From: Opitutaceae bacterium | Lineage (GTDB): Bacteria > Verrucomicrobiota > Verrucomicrobiia > Opitutales > Opitutaceae | DNA length: 64,000 nt | Assembly (NCBI GenBank): GCA_028688225.1 | Contig: JAQTYQ010000002.1 | Coordinates: forward strand, 62,001 to 126,000 | Reading direction: 5' to 3' | Part shown: in pieces, positions 18,938 through 27,733 of the stretch | Numbering within the stretch: the stretch's first letter is position 1 | How the letters are laid out: each line of letters starts with the position of its first letter | Notes under the pieces: model-generated | Databases searched by the model: none | Told to the model about the DNA's origin: nothing | What the model saw: only the letters and a program-made list of their open reading frames with translations | Made by a program: the position numbers and the translations under genes

Positions 18938-21169
18938 TTAAAATTTTCGCGCCATCCAGCGGGTGGCGGCAAGCAGGGCCAGGGCAAGGACCCACCATGC
19001 CTCAATCGCTCCGCCACCACCACCACCGCTCGCTGGCGGGGGCGGCGTGCCGCCGCCGCCACCACCACCGCCTCCTCCGCCTCCACCTCCTCCTCCGCCG
19101 GGGGCGGCCGAGAGCGTCAACGTGCTGACGGTGCCGGTCGAAGTCAGCTTGCGGATGGCGCTGTTGCCCGTATCCGCCACGAAGATCGTGCCGGTGCTGT
19201 CGATCACCAGGCCCCGCGGCTGGTTGAACAGGGCATTGCCACCGGCCCCGTCCCCCATGCCGGCAATGCCTTCCATCCCGGCCAGTGTGCTGGCGGCGCC
19301 GGCCGGAGTGATCTGACGGATGAGGGCGTTGCCGGTGTCGGCGACATAGACGTTGCCGGCGGCGTCGACGGTCACGCCATAGGGCTGGTTGAACAGCGCG
19401 TTGTTGCCCGTGAGATCGGTCGCCCCGCTGATCCCCGCCGATCCCGCCAGGGTGGTGACCACGCCGGCCGGGGTGATCTTGCGAATCGTGTGGTTGTAGG
19501 TGTCCGCCACATAGAGGTTGCCTGCGGAGTCCACGGCCACGCCACTGGGGAAATTGAACAGGGCGGCGGCACCCGTGCCATCCGTGTCGCCGTGCGCGCC
19601 TGCCGATCCGGCCAGGGTGCTCACCATGCCGTCCGGGGTGATCTTCCGCACCGTGTTGTTGCCGGTGTCGGCGGCGTAAAGATTGCCGGTTGTATCCACG
19701 GCAATGGCTCCGGGCATGTTGAATAACGCGCTGCTGCCGGGGCCATCGGCGCTGCCCCGGCTGCTCGCCGAGCCGGCCACCGTCGTGACGACGCCCCCCG
19801 AGGTGACTTTCCGAATGGTGGCGTTGCCGGTGTCGGCGACATAGATGTTCCCGCTGCCGTCGAGTGCAACGCCGCTCGGCTGACGGAACAAGGCCGCCCC
19901 TCCGGTCCCGTCGGTGCTGCCGGCCGAACCGGGGGTGCCGGCCAGCGTCGTCACCGTGCCGTCGGTCGCAATCTTGCGGATGGTGTTGTTCGAGGCATCC
20001 GCCACATAGAGAACGCCGGCCGCGTCTTCCGTGATACTGGCCGGATACTGCAACAGCGCGCCGGTTCCGCCGGATACCGTGAGCGTGACGGCCGTGCTGG
20101 TGGCGGAACCGGCGGAATTGGATGCATCGCAGCGGAACTGGTCGCCGGACATGGCGGCGGTGACGGCGTTGACGGTGAGGGTGGCGGTTGCGACTCCGTG
20201 GTAGCTGCCGCCTTCGTCGAGATTGCTCCAGGTCGTGGAGTTGGCGGGCTGGCGCTGCCACTGATAGGCCGGAGCCGGATTCCCACTGGCGGTCACCGAG
20301 AAACTCGCATTCTGCCCTGCCGTCACGCTCTGACTCTGCGGTTGGGAGGTGAAGCTTGGCGCGGCAGGAGGGGCGGGGTTGACGGTGAGGGTGGCGCCAT
20401 TGCTGGTGGCGGAGCCGGCGGAGTTGGTGGCGATGCAGGTGTAGGTGCCGGCGTCGGCGTCGACGGCGCTGGCGATGGTGTAGGATGAGCTGGTGGCGCC
20501 GCTAATGTTGGCGCCGTCCTTCTGCCACTGGAGGGTCGGGGTGGGCGAACCGCTGACGGCGACCGTAAAGGTGGCGGAGTTGCCGGCGGTCACGGTCTGG
20601 CTCGCCGGCTGGGTGGTGAAGGCCGGGGCCGTGGCGCTGGCGCCAGTGACAGTGATCGTATAGTCATAAATGGGCGACGCAGAGTCGACGTCGGTGCCTA
20701 TGGCTCCGGTAAATCTAAATGCTTGCAGCGTCAGATTGTAAGTGCCGGCCGTCGTTGGGGTGCCTTCGAGATGCAGATTCTGCACGTCCACTGTGCCCGG
20801 ACCCGTGAGACCGGAAAAATTCAGCCCCGGTGGCACCGAGCCTGTGATTTTCCAGGACATGGGCGGAGTCTGGGTGCCATTTACCGTATAAAACACCGAC
20901 ACCGCAGTGCCGGTCGTCACGGTGATGCCCGTCGCCGAGCCGGAGGAGGGCACGAGCGGGGTTGCCCCGGCCAGGGAGTTCACCGCGCCGAGCGTGGCGG
21001 CGGCGGCTACCAGAGCCTTGAGCACCGCACCCACGGGAGAGGCGACGGCCAACCCGTCGGCGGTCACGACGATATTCAGCGCGGGTGTGCGCTGCAGCAG
21101 CGCCATCAGGATGGCGCCGGGGAGGTTGATCCAATGGAAGCGGCGGTAGAGAAAGATGAAGAGGTTCAT
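18938..21169 (-). CDS. secreted Ig-like / NHL-repeat surface protein with Gly-rich C-terminal anchor
   Basis: 743 residues. The N-terminal region up to about 75 carries hydrophobic stretches (LKALVAAAATLGAVNSLAGA) consistent with export. Two or three Ig-like domains follow, with SQTVTAGNSATFTVAVSGSP and SQSVTAGQNASFSVTASGNP. Then come six or seven NHL-type beta-propeller repeats of the form GNLYVADTGNNTVRKITPDG. The C-terminus is a polyglycine and proline linker, then GGGGGGAIEAW, a hydrophobic helix and RWMARKF, resembling a GlyGly-CTERM type sorting tail. Probably a cell-surface or outer-membrane-displayed protein; its ligand is unknown. Confidence 0.85.
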   Translation of the reverse strand: MNLFIFLYRRFHWINLPGAILMALLQRTPALNIVVTADGLAVASPVGAVLKALVAAAATLGAVNSLAGATPLVPSSGSATGITVTTGTAVSVFYTVNGTQTPPMSWKITGSVPPGLNFSGLTGPGTVDVQNLHLEGTPTTAGTYNLTLQAFRFTGAIGTDVDSASPIYDYTITVTGASATAPAFTTQPASQTVTAGNSATFTVAVSGSPTPTLQWQKDGANISGATSSSYTIASAVDADAGTYTCIATNSAGSATSNGATLTVNPAPPAAPSFTSQPQSQSVTAGQNASFSVTASGNPAPAYQWQRQPANSTTWSNLDEGGSYHGVATATLTVNAVTAAMSGDQFRCDASNSAGSATSTAVTLTVSGGTGALLQYPASITEDAAGVLYVADASNNTIRKIATDGTVTTLAGTPGSAGSTDGTGGAALFRQPSGVALDGSGNIYVADTGNATIRKVTSGGVVTTVAGSASSRGSADGPGSSALFNMPGAIAVDTTGNLYAADTGNNTVRKITPDGMVSTLAGSAGAHGDTDGTGAAALFNFPSGVAVDSAGNLYVADTYNHTIRKITPAGVVTTLAGSAGISGATDLTGNNALFNQPYGVTVDAAGNVYVADTGNALIRQITPAGAASTLAGMEGIAGMGDGAGGNALFNQPRGLVIDSTGTIFVADTGNSAIRKLTSTGTVSTLTLSAAPGGGGGGGGGGGGGGGGGTPPPPASGGGGGGAIEAWWVLALALLAATRWMARKF

Positions 21170-21391
21170 GGGATGGGAGGGTCAGCGATCCGTTGGTTGA
21201 GTGGCGGGCAGACGTGCGGATTTTGGAAGACCATCGACGCAGCGAAGGCCCCGGGAAAGTGGGCAACCGTAACAGGGTTGTTACTCCGTCCGTGCCGCGC
21301 CTTGATGCCCGACGCCATCGCCGGGGCCGTTTTTTTGCCGCCCGGGCCACTATAGCGTTGTCATGGCGCACCGGGTGTGTCGTATAAATTT

Positions 21392-21505
21392 ATGAGCAAA
21401 AGCTTGGATGAGAAGTCCAAGGCCAGCCGAGCGGTGATCATCCTCTACGTTCTGATGGCGGTTGGCATCCTCCTGCCGTTTGCGCTTCTCTGGTTGAGAC
21501 GATAA
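21392..21505 (+). CDS. small single-pass membrane protein
   Basis: 37 residues: a charged start MSKSLDEKSKASR, a hydrophobic helix AVIILYVLMAVGILLPFALLW and a terminal LRR. The composition is that of a genuine small membrane protein, with a positive-inside tail. It ends 25 bases before the PIN-TRAM gene on the same strand and may be co-transcribed with it. No family is recognised and no strong Shine-Dalgarno sequence is visible. Confidence 0.5.
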   Translation: MSKSLDEKSKASRAVIILYVLMAVGILLPFALLWLRR

Positions 21506-21530
21506 CATTGCGGCGGTCTTCGCCCGTTCC

Positions 21531-22538
21531 ATGAACAAAACCCTTCTGCCTATCCGCGCCGTTTTCATCGTGCTTTGCGCCGCGGTCGGCTGGCTGGTGT
21601 GCTATACGATCCAGGAATGGGATCCCTACCGCTTGCGGGCCACGTCGATCGGCCTGCTGATCGGCGTGCTGGTGGTTCTGGTCGACATCCTGCTGAAGGG
21701 CTTCTCGCTGCGGGGCTTGTCGGCGATCACGTTCGGCCTGGCGGTGGGTGCGCTGGTCGCATTCCTGATTTCCAGCTCGCCCCTCTTCGAAAACGGCGAG
21801 CCGCAGATCGTGTATCTTGTCCGGCTGGCGCTGTTCCTGATCTGTTCCTACCTCGGCACGGTGATTGCGCTGCGGGGCAAGGACGAATTCAACCTCGTCA
21901 TCCCCTACGTGCGTTTTGTGCCCCACGATGTGGAGGTTCCGCTGGTCGTGGTCGATACGAGCGCGCTGATCGACGGCCGGGTGACCAAGGTTTGCCAGGC
22001 CGGCTTCATCAACGCCGCTTTGATCATCCCCCGTTTTGTGCTCGAAGAGCTGCAGCACGTGGCCGATTCGTCGGATCCGCTGCGGCAGGCGCGCGGCCGG
22101 CGCGGCCTCGAGGTGCTCAATGAGCTGCGCCGGATCAGCAACCTCGACCTGCGCATTCATGAGAGCGAAGTCAGCAAGCGGCAGGATGTGGATGCCAAGC
22201 TGGTCTTCCTCGCCCAATCGATGCGCGCCAGGCTGCTCACGACGGACTACAACCTGGCGAAGATGGCCGAATTCCACGGGGTGCCATGGCTGAACCTCAA
22301 CCAGCTCGCGAGCGCATTGCGGCAGGAGCTCAACGTCGGCGACAGCATCGAGGTCAATCTGATCAAACTCGGCAAGGAGGAGGGGCAGGCCGTGGGCTTC
22401 TTCGATGATGGCTCGATGGTGGTGATCAATGCGGCGCGCGCATACGTGGGCCGGCGGGTGACGGCCGAAATCACCAGTGTGCTGCCTTCCGCCGGCGGCA
22501 AGATGGTTTTTGCGCGTTTGGTGGGCGAGGCGTCGTAG
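21531..22538 (+). CDS. PIN-TRAM domain membrane protein (YacL family)
   Basis: 335 residues. Four membrane helices occupy about residues 1-115. The PIN nuclease domain follows, with acidic residues in LVVVDTSALIDGRV and LLTTDYNLAKMAEF and with FVLEELQHVAD between them. A C-terminal TRAM RNA-binding domain begins near 275 (GKEEGQAVGFFDDGSMVVINAA). This is the YacL architecture. PIN domains are RNases, but the physiological role of YacL proteins is not settled. Confidence 0.92.
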   Translation: MNKTLLPIRAVFIVLCAAVGWLVCYTIQEWDPYRLRATSIGLLIGVLVVLVDILLKGFSLRGLSAITFGLAVGALVAFLISSSPLFENGEPQIVYLVRLALFLICSYLGTVIALRGKDEFNLVIPYVRFVPHDVEVPLVVVDTSALIDGRVTKVCQAGFINAALIIPRFVLEELQHVADSSDPLRQARGRRGLEVLNELRRISNLDLRIHESEVSKRQDVDAKLVFLAQSMRARLLTTDYNLAKMAEFHGVPWLNLNQLASALRQELNVGDSIEVNLIKLGKEEGQAVGFFDDGSMVVINAARAYVGRRVTAEITSVLPSAGGKMVFARLVGEAS

Positions 22539-22559
22539 ACCGCCCGCACCGCCTAACGC

Positions 22560-22578
22560 CGCCCCAAAAGGTGGGGCG
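22560..22578 (+). terminator. possible terminator hairpin after the PIN-TRAM gene
   Basis: cgcccca and tggggcg form a seven-pair stem with a five-base loop, 22 bases after the stop codon. The following T tract is poor, so termination is uncertain. Confidence 0.35.
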
Positions 22579-22752
22579 CGTTTGCCGTCTTGTTACGGCA
22601 AAAAGGGGCGTATCGCCCTTCAAGCAACTGGAATGCGGTACTCTGTCTCGCTCCCCGACCGGGTGTCAGGTCCTCCTTCGCCCCGTCACTGCCGATGAAA
22701 GGCCCGCCTTCATGTCATCTTCGGCGCGGCAGTTTTCGGCTGCGGCGAAAAC

Positions 22753-22828
22753 TGGTGGAGCAGACCGGGCTCAAACCGGCGACCTCCTCGTTGCGAACGA
22801 GGCGCTCTATCAACTGAGCTACTGCCCC
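22753..22828 (-). tRNA. tRNA-Ala (anticodon CGC)
   Basis: 76 bases including an encoded CCA. The acceptor stem GGGGCAG pairs with CTGCTCC. The D arm contains AGCTCAGTTGATAGAGC. The anticodon stem CCTCG/CGAGG encloses TTCGCAA, giving anticodon CGC. The T arm reads GCCGGTTTGAGCCCGGT. Confidence 0.96.
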
Positions 22829-23027
22829 GGCCAGGAAGGGCCGCATTTAGGGTGATGCATCCAGGCGAGTAAATCTCTTTTTTTACCCGGCGGCGTGACC
22901 GCGTCGTCACCGCGATATTTCCCGGCTGTAAAGTTGGCCCCTAATTTGCTATTGCTACGCCGTCCGGCGATTTAACCATCGCCCGACAGTGAGGAGATGA
23001 TATCAATTAGAAAATCAAGGTTAACCA

Positions 23028-23378
23028 ATGAAGAAGATCACAGCCAAGAATGCCGGGATGACGAAGGCGGCGGCCGGGAAGCCGGTCCGCAAGGTGCCGG
23101 CCAAGAAACCTTCGGCCAGGACCACCCGCACCACCATCACGGCCCAGATTGACGTCGGGTTTGGCAATGCACTCTATATCCGCGGCGAGGGTCCCGGCTT
23201 GAGCTGGGACAAGGGCGTCCTGATGGACTGCATCGCCGACGACCAATGGCTCATCACCATCAGCGATGCCGCCAAGCCCGTTGTTTTCAAGTTCCTGTTG
23301 AATGACAGCACTTGGTGCGTCGGCAGCGATTACATCGTCCAGGCCGGCGGCAGCGCCGTCATCGCGCCGACATTCTAG
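23028..23378 (+). CDS. small protein with Lys-rich tail and starch-binding-like fold
   Basis: 116 residues. The first 33 are basic and low-complexity (MKKITAKNAGMTKAAAGKPV), like a nucleic-acid-binding tail. The rest begins TRTTITAQIDVGFGNALYIR and has GPGLSWDKGVLMDCIADDQW and KPVVFKFLLNDSTW. This spacing of a G-N-x-L-x-I-R strand and L-x-W-x-K-G-x-x-M resembles carbohydrate-binding modules of the CBM20/48 class. It lies alone, with AAGG about eight bases before the ATG. No function is known to me; cytoplasmic location is likely because no signal peptide is seen. Confidence 0.7.
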   Translation: MKKITAKNAGMTKAAAGKPVRKVPAKKPSARTTRTTITAQIDVGFGNALYIRGEGPGLSWDKGVLMDCIADDQWLITISDAAKPVVFKFLLNDSTWCVGSDYIVQAGGSAVIAPTF

Positions 23379-23541
23379 GGCGCGTGGGCACAAGACAACG
23401 GGCGCTCTGCAGTCCAGCAGAGTTAACCGCCGCGGCGTTTTGCCGGCCAAAACGCGCGACCTGTGCTGCCGCCCGACCGAGCCGGTTTCCCCGGAAAGGG
23501 ATTTTGCATCAACACGCCCTCCATCCTGGCGTGGCTGCGCC

Positions 23542-24252
23542 TTAATCCGGATTGATCGCCAGCAGGCGCTGCCGGAGGAGTTTCATGGTCATGTCCGGGC
23601 TGCGGAGCTCGGCGACCGGCACGTACGTGCAGGTTACCTGCACCCGGGAGAAGGGCCTGGGCAGGTAAAAACCGTCCCAGCTCTTCAACCGCCATGCCGC
23701 GGTGTAACGGCCGCCGAGCAGCAACACCGGCGCGCCGGCGCGCCGCGTCACGATGTAGGCTCCGCCTTTGAAGTCATACCGCGGTCCGCGCGGTCCGTCG
23801 GGCGTGATGCCGATGTCATGGCCCTCCCGCAGCTTCGCGATCAGGGCGGTGGCGGCGGTGCGGGCGTGCTGGCTGCTTGAGCCCCGCACCGAGGGCATGC
23901 CGATGACTTCGAAGAATGCCGCGAGCCACGCGCCGTCCTGACTGGCGCTCACCAGGGCATGAACGGGGCGCCGCCGGTAGCGGCGGAAGATCTCCGGCAC
24001 CATGAACAGCCGGTTGTGCCACAGCACAAAAGCCACCGGTTCGTCGCTGCGCGTGACGTTGCGCAGATCCTCCTCCGCCAGTTCAAGGCGCAGGGTACGC
24101 CCCCACAGGCGCACCAGCAGGCCCAGCGGCCAGAGCGCCAGCCGCCGCCAGCCCGCGATGTAGTGGATCTGGTCGGCGTCGGCATCGGTGTTTTCGTCGG
24201 CGGTGCTCAAGCCACGCTGTTGTCGCGCAAACGGGCGGGCGCGCCAAGCCAA
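23542..24252 (-). CDS. DUF374 lysophospholipid acyltransferase-like protein
   Basis: 236 residues from a TTG; the true start may be the TTG at 24210, before STADENTDADADQIHY. A membrane segment (LALWPLGLLVRLWG) is followed by VAFVLWHNRLFMVPEIFRRY, the H-x4 region, then SASQDGAWLAAFFEVIGMPSVRGSSSQHA and DIGITPDGPRGPRYDFKGGA. These are DUF374 signatures, related to LpxL and PlsC acyltransferases. It probably acylates a lipid A or lipid precursor. It is divergent from the next gene. Confidence 0.88.
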   Translation of the reverse strand: MAWRARPFARQQRGLSTADENTDADADQIHYIAGWRRLALWPLGLLVRLWGRTLRLELAEEDLRNVTRSDEPVAFVLWHNRLFMVPEIFRRYRRRPVHALVSASQDGAWLAAFFEVIGMPSVRGSSSQHARTAATALIAKLREGHDIGITPDGPRGPRYDFKGGAYIVTRRAGAPVLLLGGRYTAAWRLKSWDGFYLPRPFSRVQVTCTYVPVAELRSPDMTMKLLRQRLLAINPD

Positions 24253-24329
24253 TCCTGCGCCCGGCTGCTGACGCCGGCATTGACTTGGCGCGCCCGGACG
24301 TTGCCCTGCTCTCCACTGTGAGCGTGGTC

Positions 24330-24920
24330 ATGCCGCCCTGTCCGCATCTGCCGTCGCCGCGCACCCGCATGAACTGGCGGGACATGCGGGCGCACGGCTC
24401 CGACCGGGGACCGGCGTTTTACCTCACCGCCCTCGAATACGCCCAGTACCTCTGGCAGCAGGGCCGGCCTGCCCGTGCCATCCTCTGTCTCGACCGCGCC
24501 TTTGGGGCCGAACTGCATGGCGATGAGGCTGGGCTTGGGCAATGGCCGCTGCCGTATGCGGCGCTGGCGTGGCTGCTTGCCCACACCCCGCCCGGCGTTT
24601 TCCTCGGCAATCCGGGGGTGCATTTTCAGCACCTTGCCTGCCGCATGAACGCACCGCGCCGGGAGCTGCGTCGCTGGCGCGCCTGGGCCTGCTGGGCGAT
24701 CAGCCGGCGCGTTTTGCCACACCTGCCCGGCGATCCTAAACACAAGATTGTCGAACCGACTCCGGCCATCATCGCCAAAAAGCTCAGTCCGCACAGCCTG
24801 CCCGGCGAAACCGTCCTCTGGCGCCAAGTGCTCGAGGCGTGCGGGCCAGCGGCCGGTCATCCAATCCGGAGCGGAGGATGGCGGGATGGACGAGACTCGA
24901 ACTCGCGACCTTCTGCGTGA
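24330..24920 (+). CDS. conserved hypothetical protein reading into antisense tRNA-Asp
   Basis: 196 residues from the ATG at 24330; ATG 24369 is an alternative. A core such as RGPAFYLTALEYAQYLWQQG and RPARAILCLDRAFGAEL suggests a helical, TPR-like domain; LPYAALAWLLAHTPPGVFLG and FQHLACRM follow. I do not recognise a named family. The last 14 codons, GWRDGRDSNSRPSA, are the antisense of the tRNA-Asp gene, and the TGA stop at 24918-24920 lies inside that tRNA. The gene therefore overlaps a convergent tRNA by 42 bases, which is rare. Confidence 0.65.
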   Translation: MPPCPHLPSPRTRMNWRDMRAHGSDRGPAFYLTALEYAQYLWQQGRPARAILCLDRAFGAELHGDEAGLGQWPLPYAALAWLLAHTPPGVFLGNPGVHFQHLACRMNAPRRELRRWRAWACWAISRRVLPHLPGDPKHKIVEPTPAIIAKKLSPHSLPGETVLWRQVLEACGPAAGHPIRSGGWRDGRDSNSRPSA

Positions 24921-24955
24921 CAGGCAGACGCTCTAACCAGCTGAGCTACCACCCC
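24879..24955 (-). tRNA. tRNA-Asp (anticodon GTC)
   Basis: 77 bases including CCA. The acceptor GGGGTGG pairs with CCATCCC with one G-T pair. The D arm contains AGCTCAGCTGGTTAGAGC. The anticodon arm is TCTGC/CTGTCAC/GCAGA, giving GTC. The T arm contains GGTTCGA-type sequence GAGTTCGAGTCTC. Confidence 0.96.
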
Positions 24956-25044
24956 GAGGCGGGGAAGGAGGGCGAACGTAGGATGCGAGGTAGGCAAGTC
25001 AAGTGTACTTTGCGCCGGCGCAGGTTCGTGATCCAGGCGCGGCG

Positions 25045-25233
25045 TTATTCGTTGATGCCGCGCGCTTCCGCCCAGATTTCTTCGCCCTCGCCGCAGACAG
25101 AAATCACCATCGGGCGGCAGCAGATTTCGCAGTCATAATCGAATTCAGCGGGCAACTCCTCCGGTGCCGGCACCGCGACCTTGAAGCACTGAAAACACGA
25201 GGGGCAGGTGACGTTGGCAAAGCGGGTGGACAT
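25045..25233 (-). CDS. CPXCG-motif cysteine-rich small protein
   Basis: 62 residues. Two cysteine pairs are visible, CPSC near residue 10 and CEIC near 36, in a pattern typical of the Cys_rich_CPXG family, with YDCEICCRPMVISV. The protein probably binds one zinc ion. Function is unknown. It lies between tRNA-Asp and tRNA-Arg and appears to be a single gene. Confidence 0.85.
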   Translation of the reverse strand: MSTRFANVTCPSCFQCFKVAVPAPEELPAEFDYDCEICCRPMVISVCGEGEEIWAEARGINE

Positions 25234-25291
25234 GGGCTTTTCCCTTGTCGAAGGCAGGGGGCAAGATTATCCCCTCAGCCATCGGTTTCAA

Positions 25292-25368
25292 GCGGCGGTA
25301 GCTCAGCCGGATAGAGCAACGGTTTTCTAAACCGTCGGTCGCGGGTTCGAGTCCCGCCCGCCGCGCCA
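25292..25368 (+). tRNA. tRNA-Arg (anticodon TCT)
   Basis: 77 bases with encoded CCA. The acceptor GCGGCGG pairs with CCGCCGC. The anticodon stem ACGGT/ACCGT encloses TTTCTAA, giving TCT. The T arm is CGGGTTCGAGTCCCG. Confidence 0.96.
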
Positions 25369-25395
25369 GCCTGCGTCTGACGAAACGCAGGCAGG

Positions 25396-25480
25396 TGGTG
25401 CTCAGGGCGGGACTCGAACCCGCACGCCTTGCGGCACACGCCCCTCAAACGTGTGTGTCTACCAGTTCCACCACCTGAGC
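25396..25480 (-). tRNA. tRNA-Leu (anticodon GAG)
   Basis: 85 bases with CCA and the long variable arm of class II tRNAs (TGCCGCAAGGCGT). The acceptor GCTCAGG pairs with CCTGAGC. The anticodon stem CACGT/GCGTG encloses TTGAGGG, giving GAG. It is convergent with tRNA-Arg, 27 bases away. Confidence 0.95.
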
Positions 25481-25692
25481 ATTTCGCACGTAAGAGGACG
25501 GATAAGTAGAACCACCGCGGGGAATGTAAAGCCCTGAATTGAGCGGGCTGGCGGCGGTGCCGGGAAATCGCTTGCCACGTCCTGGCGGGTGGCAAAACTC
25601 CCCGGTTTGCGGTCCTGGCCGCCGCCGGCCCCGCCGCCTCTCTCTTGCCGATATGCTTTTCGCGGGCTCACGCCCGCTTTGCCGATTTACTC

Positions 25693-27675
25693 ATGGAAGA
25701 AACGCCTCCCCAGGAGACCCCGGAACCGGGCCTCAATAAAATCGATCTTAGCCAACTTCAAGACTTCCGCTTCGGAACCCAGTGGACCGAGGTCAAGCTG
25801 GTCCCCGGGCAGCGGCGTGAAGGCGAACACGGTTCGCGGCGCGAAGGTCCCGGCCGTGGAGAAGGTAAACCGCACGATGGCGGCGGCGAAACGCGCCGGG
25901 ATCGGCGCGGCTTCCGCCGGCCGGCGCCGGCGTCCACGGACGCGGCGACCCCGGAAAGAGGGGAGATGCGTCCGGGTTCCGATCGCGGCGGTGCGTCACG
26001 CCGGCCGGAGGAAGGTTTCCGCGGCGGGCGCCCGCCGGGGCGTGAAGGCGGCGGCGAGCGCCGGTGGTCCGGTCCGCGCCCACCGCAGGATTACCGGCCC
26101 TATCAAAGTCCTTATTTCAACGTGGCCTTCTATCCCGAGGACGCCGGGTTCTCGGCGCTGGTGAAGGCTCTGCGCACCTCCTGCCGGACATTCGAACTAT
26201 TCGAGATCGCGCGGTTGATTCTCGGCAAATACGACCGCTTCATCGTCGTGCTGACCCGCCGGCCCCCCGCAGAAACCGCGGCGGCAGATGCGTCCTCTCC
26301 CCCCGCCAAGCCGGCCGCGGCCCGGCCTGCCGGCCCGGTCCACGTGGCGATTCCCGACGGCATCCCGTTCGACTCCGAGGAGGCGGCCATCGCCCATGTG
26401 CTGGGCAGGCACCTCGATAAATTCTTCGATGCGGCGGGCGTGGAAGTGGAGCCGCCCAAAGGGAGCTTTCCCTTCGTCAACCGCTGCACCCTGAGCGGCG
26501 AGCTGCTCGGCCCGCCCAATTATCACCGCTACCAGCAGATCGTGCAGCAGCACCATGCCGCGCGCTTCCCGCACATGCCGTTCGAGAATTTCCGCGAGCG
26601 GATCGAGACCGTGCGCGATCCCGAGGTGGTCAACCAGTGGCTGGAAAAAATGAAGCGGGCCACGCGCTATACCTGGAAACTCGGCGCCGAGGGTGCCCCG
26701 CCAGTGGTGTTCGACAGTCTGGAGGAGGCCCGCGCCTACCTGCAGGCCACGGCCAGTGACCAGATGGTCAAGACCGTCGAATCAGCGCGTTTTCACGGGA
26801 AACTCATCGACGCCCTGCCGCCTGGAGAAATCCGCCGCGCCATCCAGGGCCAGCATGAGCGCCAGCAGCGTTTCCCCCTCGACACGGCCAACGCCCTCCG
26901 CGGACGGCTGCGGCGCGAAGGATTCACGATTTTCAAGAAGGGGGCGAAGGGGGTTTCCTACGTCTGCGCCGTCAAACGCAAGTTCCGCGTGCCGGGCCAG
27001 ACCTTTGCCGAAAGCATCGGCGCGCTCATCACGTTCATCGAAGCCAACCCGATGATCGCGGTGAAGGATCTGCCGGTGAAGCTGCTCGGCATCACGTCGC
27101 CCTCCGCGCCCTCCATCCCGCCCATGTCCGTGTCGGCGGCCGAGCCGGGGGCGGACGCCCCGGCGCCAGCCGCGGAGGCTGCGCCGGTTCCCGCCTCCGC
27201 CCCGGTCGAATCGTCGCTCACGGCCGAGCAGCAGGAGCAATTGAAGCGTTTGACCATGGACCTGCGCTGGCTCGTGCACGAGGGCTATGTAACCGAGTTT
27301 GCCGACGGCCGCCTGTTTACGCCGCCGCCCATGCCCGAGGCTCGCATCAAGGCCGGCGAGTCGGGTGAAGGCGAGGAACACGATTTGGAAAGCTTCCCGG
27401 AGGCCCCGGCCGAGACCCCGGCCGCAACGGCCGAAGGCATCCCGCCCGCGGAGAATCCGGCGACCGTACAGCCGCCGGCGGATGCCGGGGCTGCGCTGCC
27501 GGAGGCGGTCTCCCCCACCGCCACCGCGCCGACAGCAGAGCCGGCCGATGTTCCCAAGCCACCGTCAGATGGTGATGCGTGCGCGACAGATCCTGCCGCA
27601 AGTATCCCCCCGGCATCTGAGTCGGGCCCGGCTCCGGTTATCAACCGCGAAGGCGATTCATCTAAACTGGTCTGA
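25693..27675 (+). CDS. large conserved hypothetical protein, disordered at both ends
   Basis: 660 residues from the ATG before EETPPQETPEPGLNKIDLSQ; an upstream in-frame ATG at 25645 is less likely. Residues about 35-135 are Arg/Gly/Glu-rich and disordered. The folded part starts at about 140 with YQSPYFNVAFYPEDAGFSAL and FELFEIARLILGKYDRFIVV, and continues to about 470 with FPFVNRCTLSGELLGPPNYH and NALRGRLRREGFTIFKKGAK. The C-terminus is Ala/Pro-rich. A short segment near 525-545 (QLKRLTMDLRWLVHEGYVTE) resembles a winged-helix edge. RGG-like composition hints at RNA binding. I do not recognise a family. Confidence 0.75.
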   Translation: MEETPPQETPEPGLNKIDLSQLQDFRFGTQWTEVKLVPGQRREGEHGSRREGPGRGEGKPHDGGGETRRDRRGFRRPAPASTDAATPERGEMRPGSDRGGASRRPEEGFRGGRPPGREGGGERRWSGPRPPQDYRPYQSPYFNVAFYPEDAGFSALVKALRTSCRTFELFEIARLILGKYDRFIVVLTRRPPAETAAADASSPPAKPAAARPAGPVHVAIPDGIPFDSEEAAIAHVLGRHLDKFFDAAGVEVEPPKGSFPFVNRCTLSGELLGPPNYHRYQQIVQQHHAARFPHMPFENFRERIETVRDPEVVNQWLEKMKRATRYTWKLGAEGAPPVVFDSLEEARAYLQATASDQMVKTVESARFHGKLIDALPPGEIRRAIQGQHERQQRFPLDTANALRGRLRREGFTIFKKGAKGVSYVCAVKRKFRVPGQTFAESIGALITFIEANPMIAVKDLPVKLLGITSPSAPSIPPMSVSAAEPGADAPAPAAEAAPVPASAPVESSLTAEQQEQLKRLTMDLRWLVHEGYVTEFADGRLFTPPPMPEARIKAGESGEGEEHDLESFPEAPAETPAATAEGIPPAENPATVQPPADAGAALPEAVSPTATAPTAEPADVPKPPSDGDACATDPAASIPPASESGPAPVINREGDSSKLV

Positions 27676-27733
27676 CTTGTCCGGTGGAGGAGCCGGGCAA
27701 GGCGCAGCCATGCAACGGAACCCATAAGGCCGC

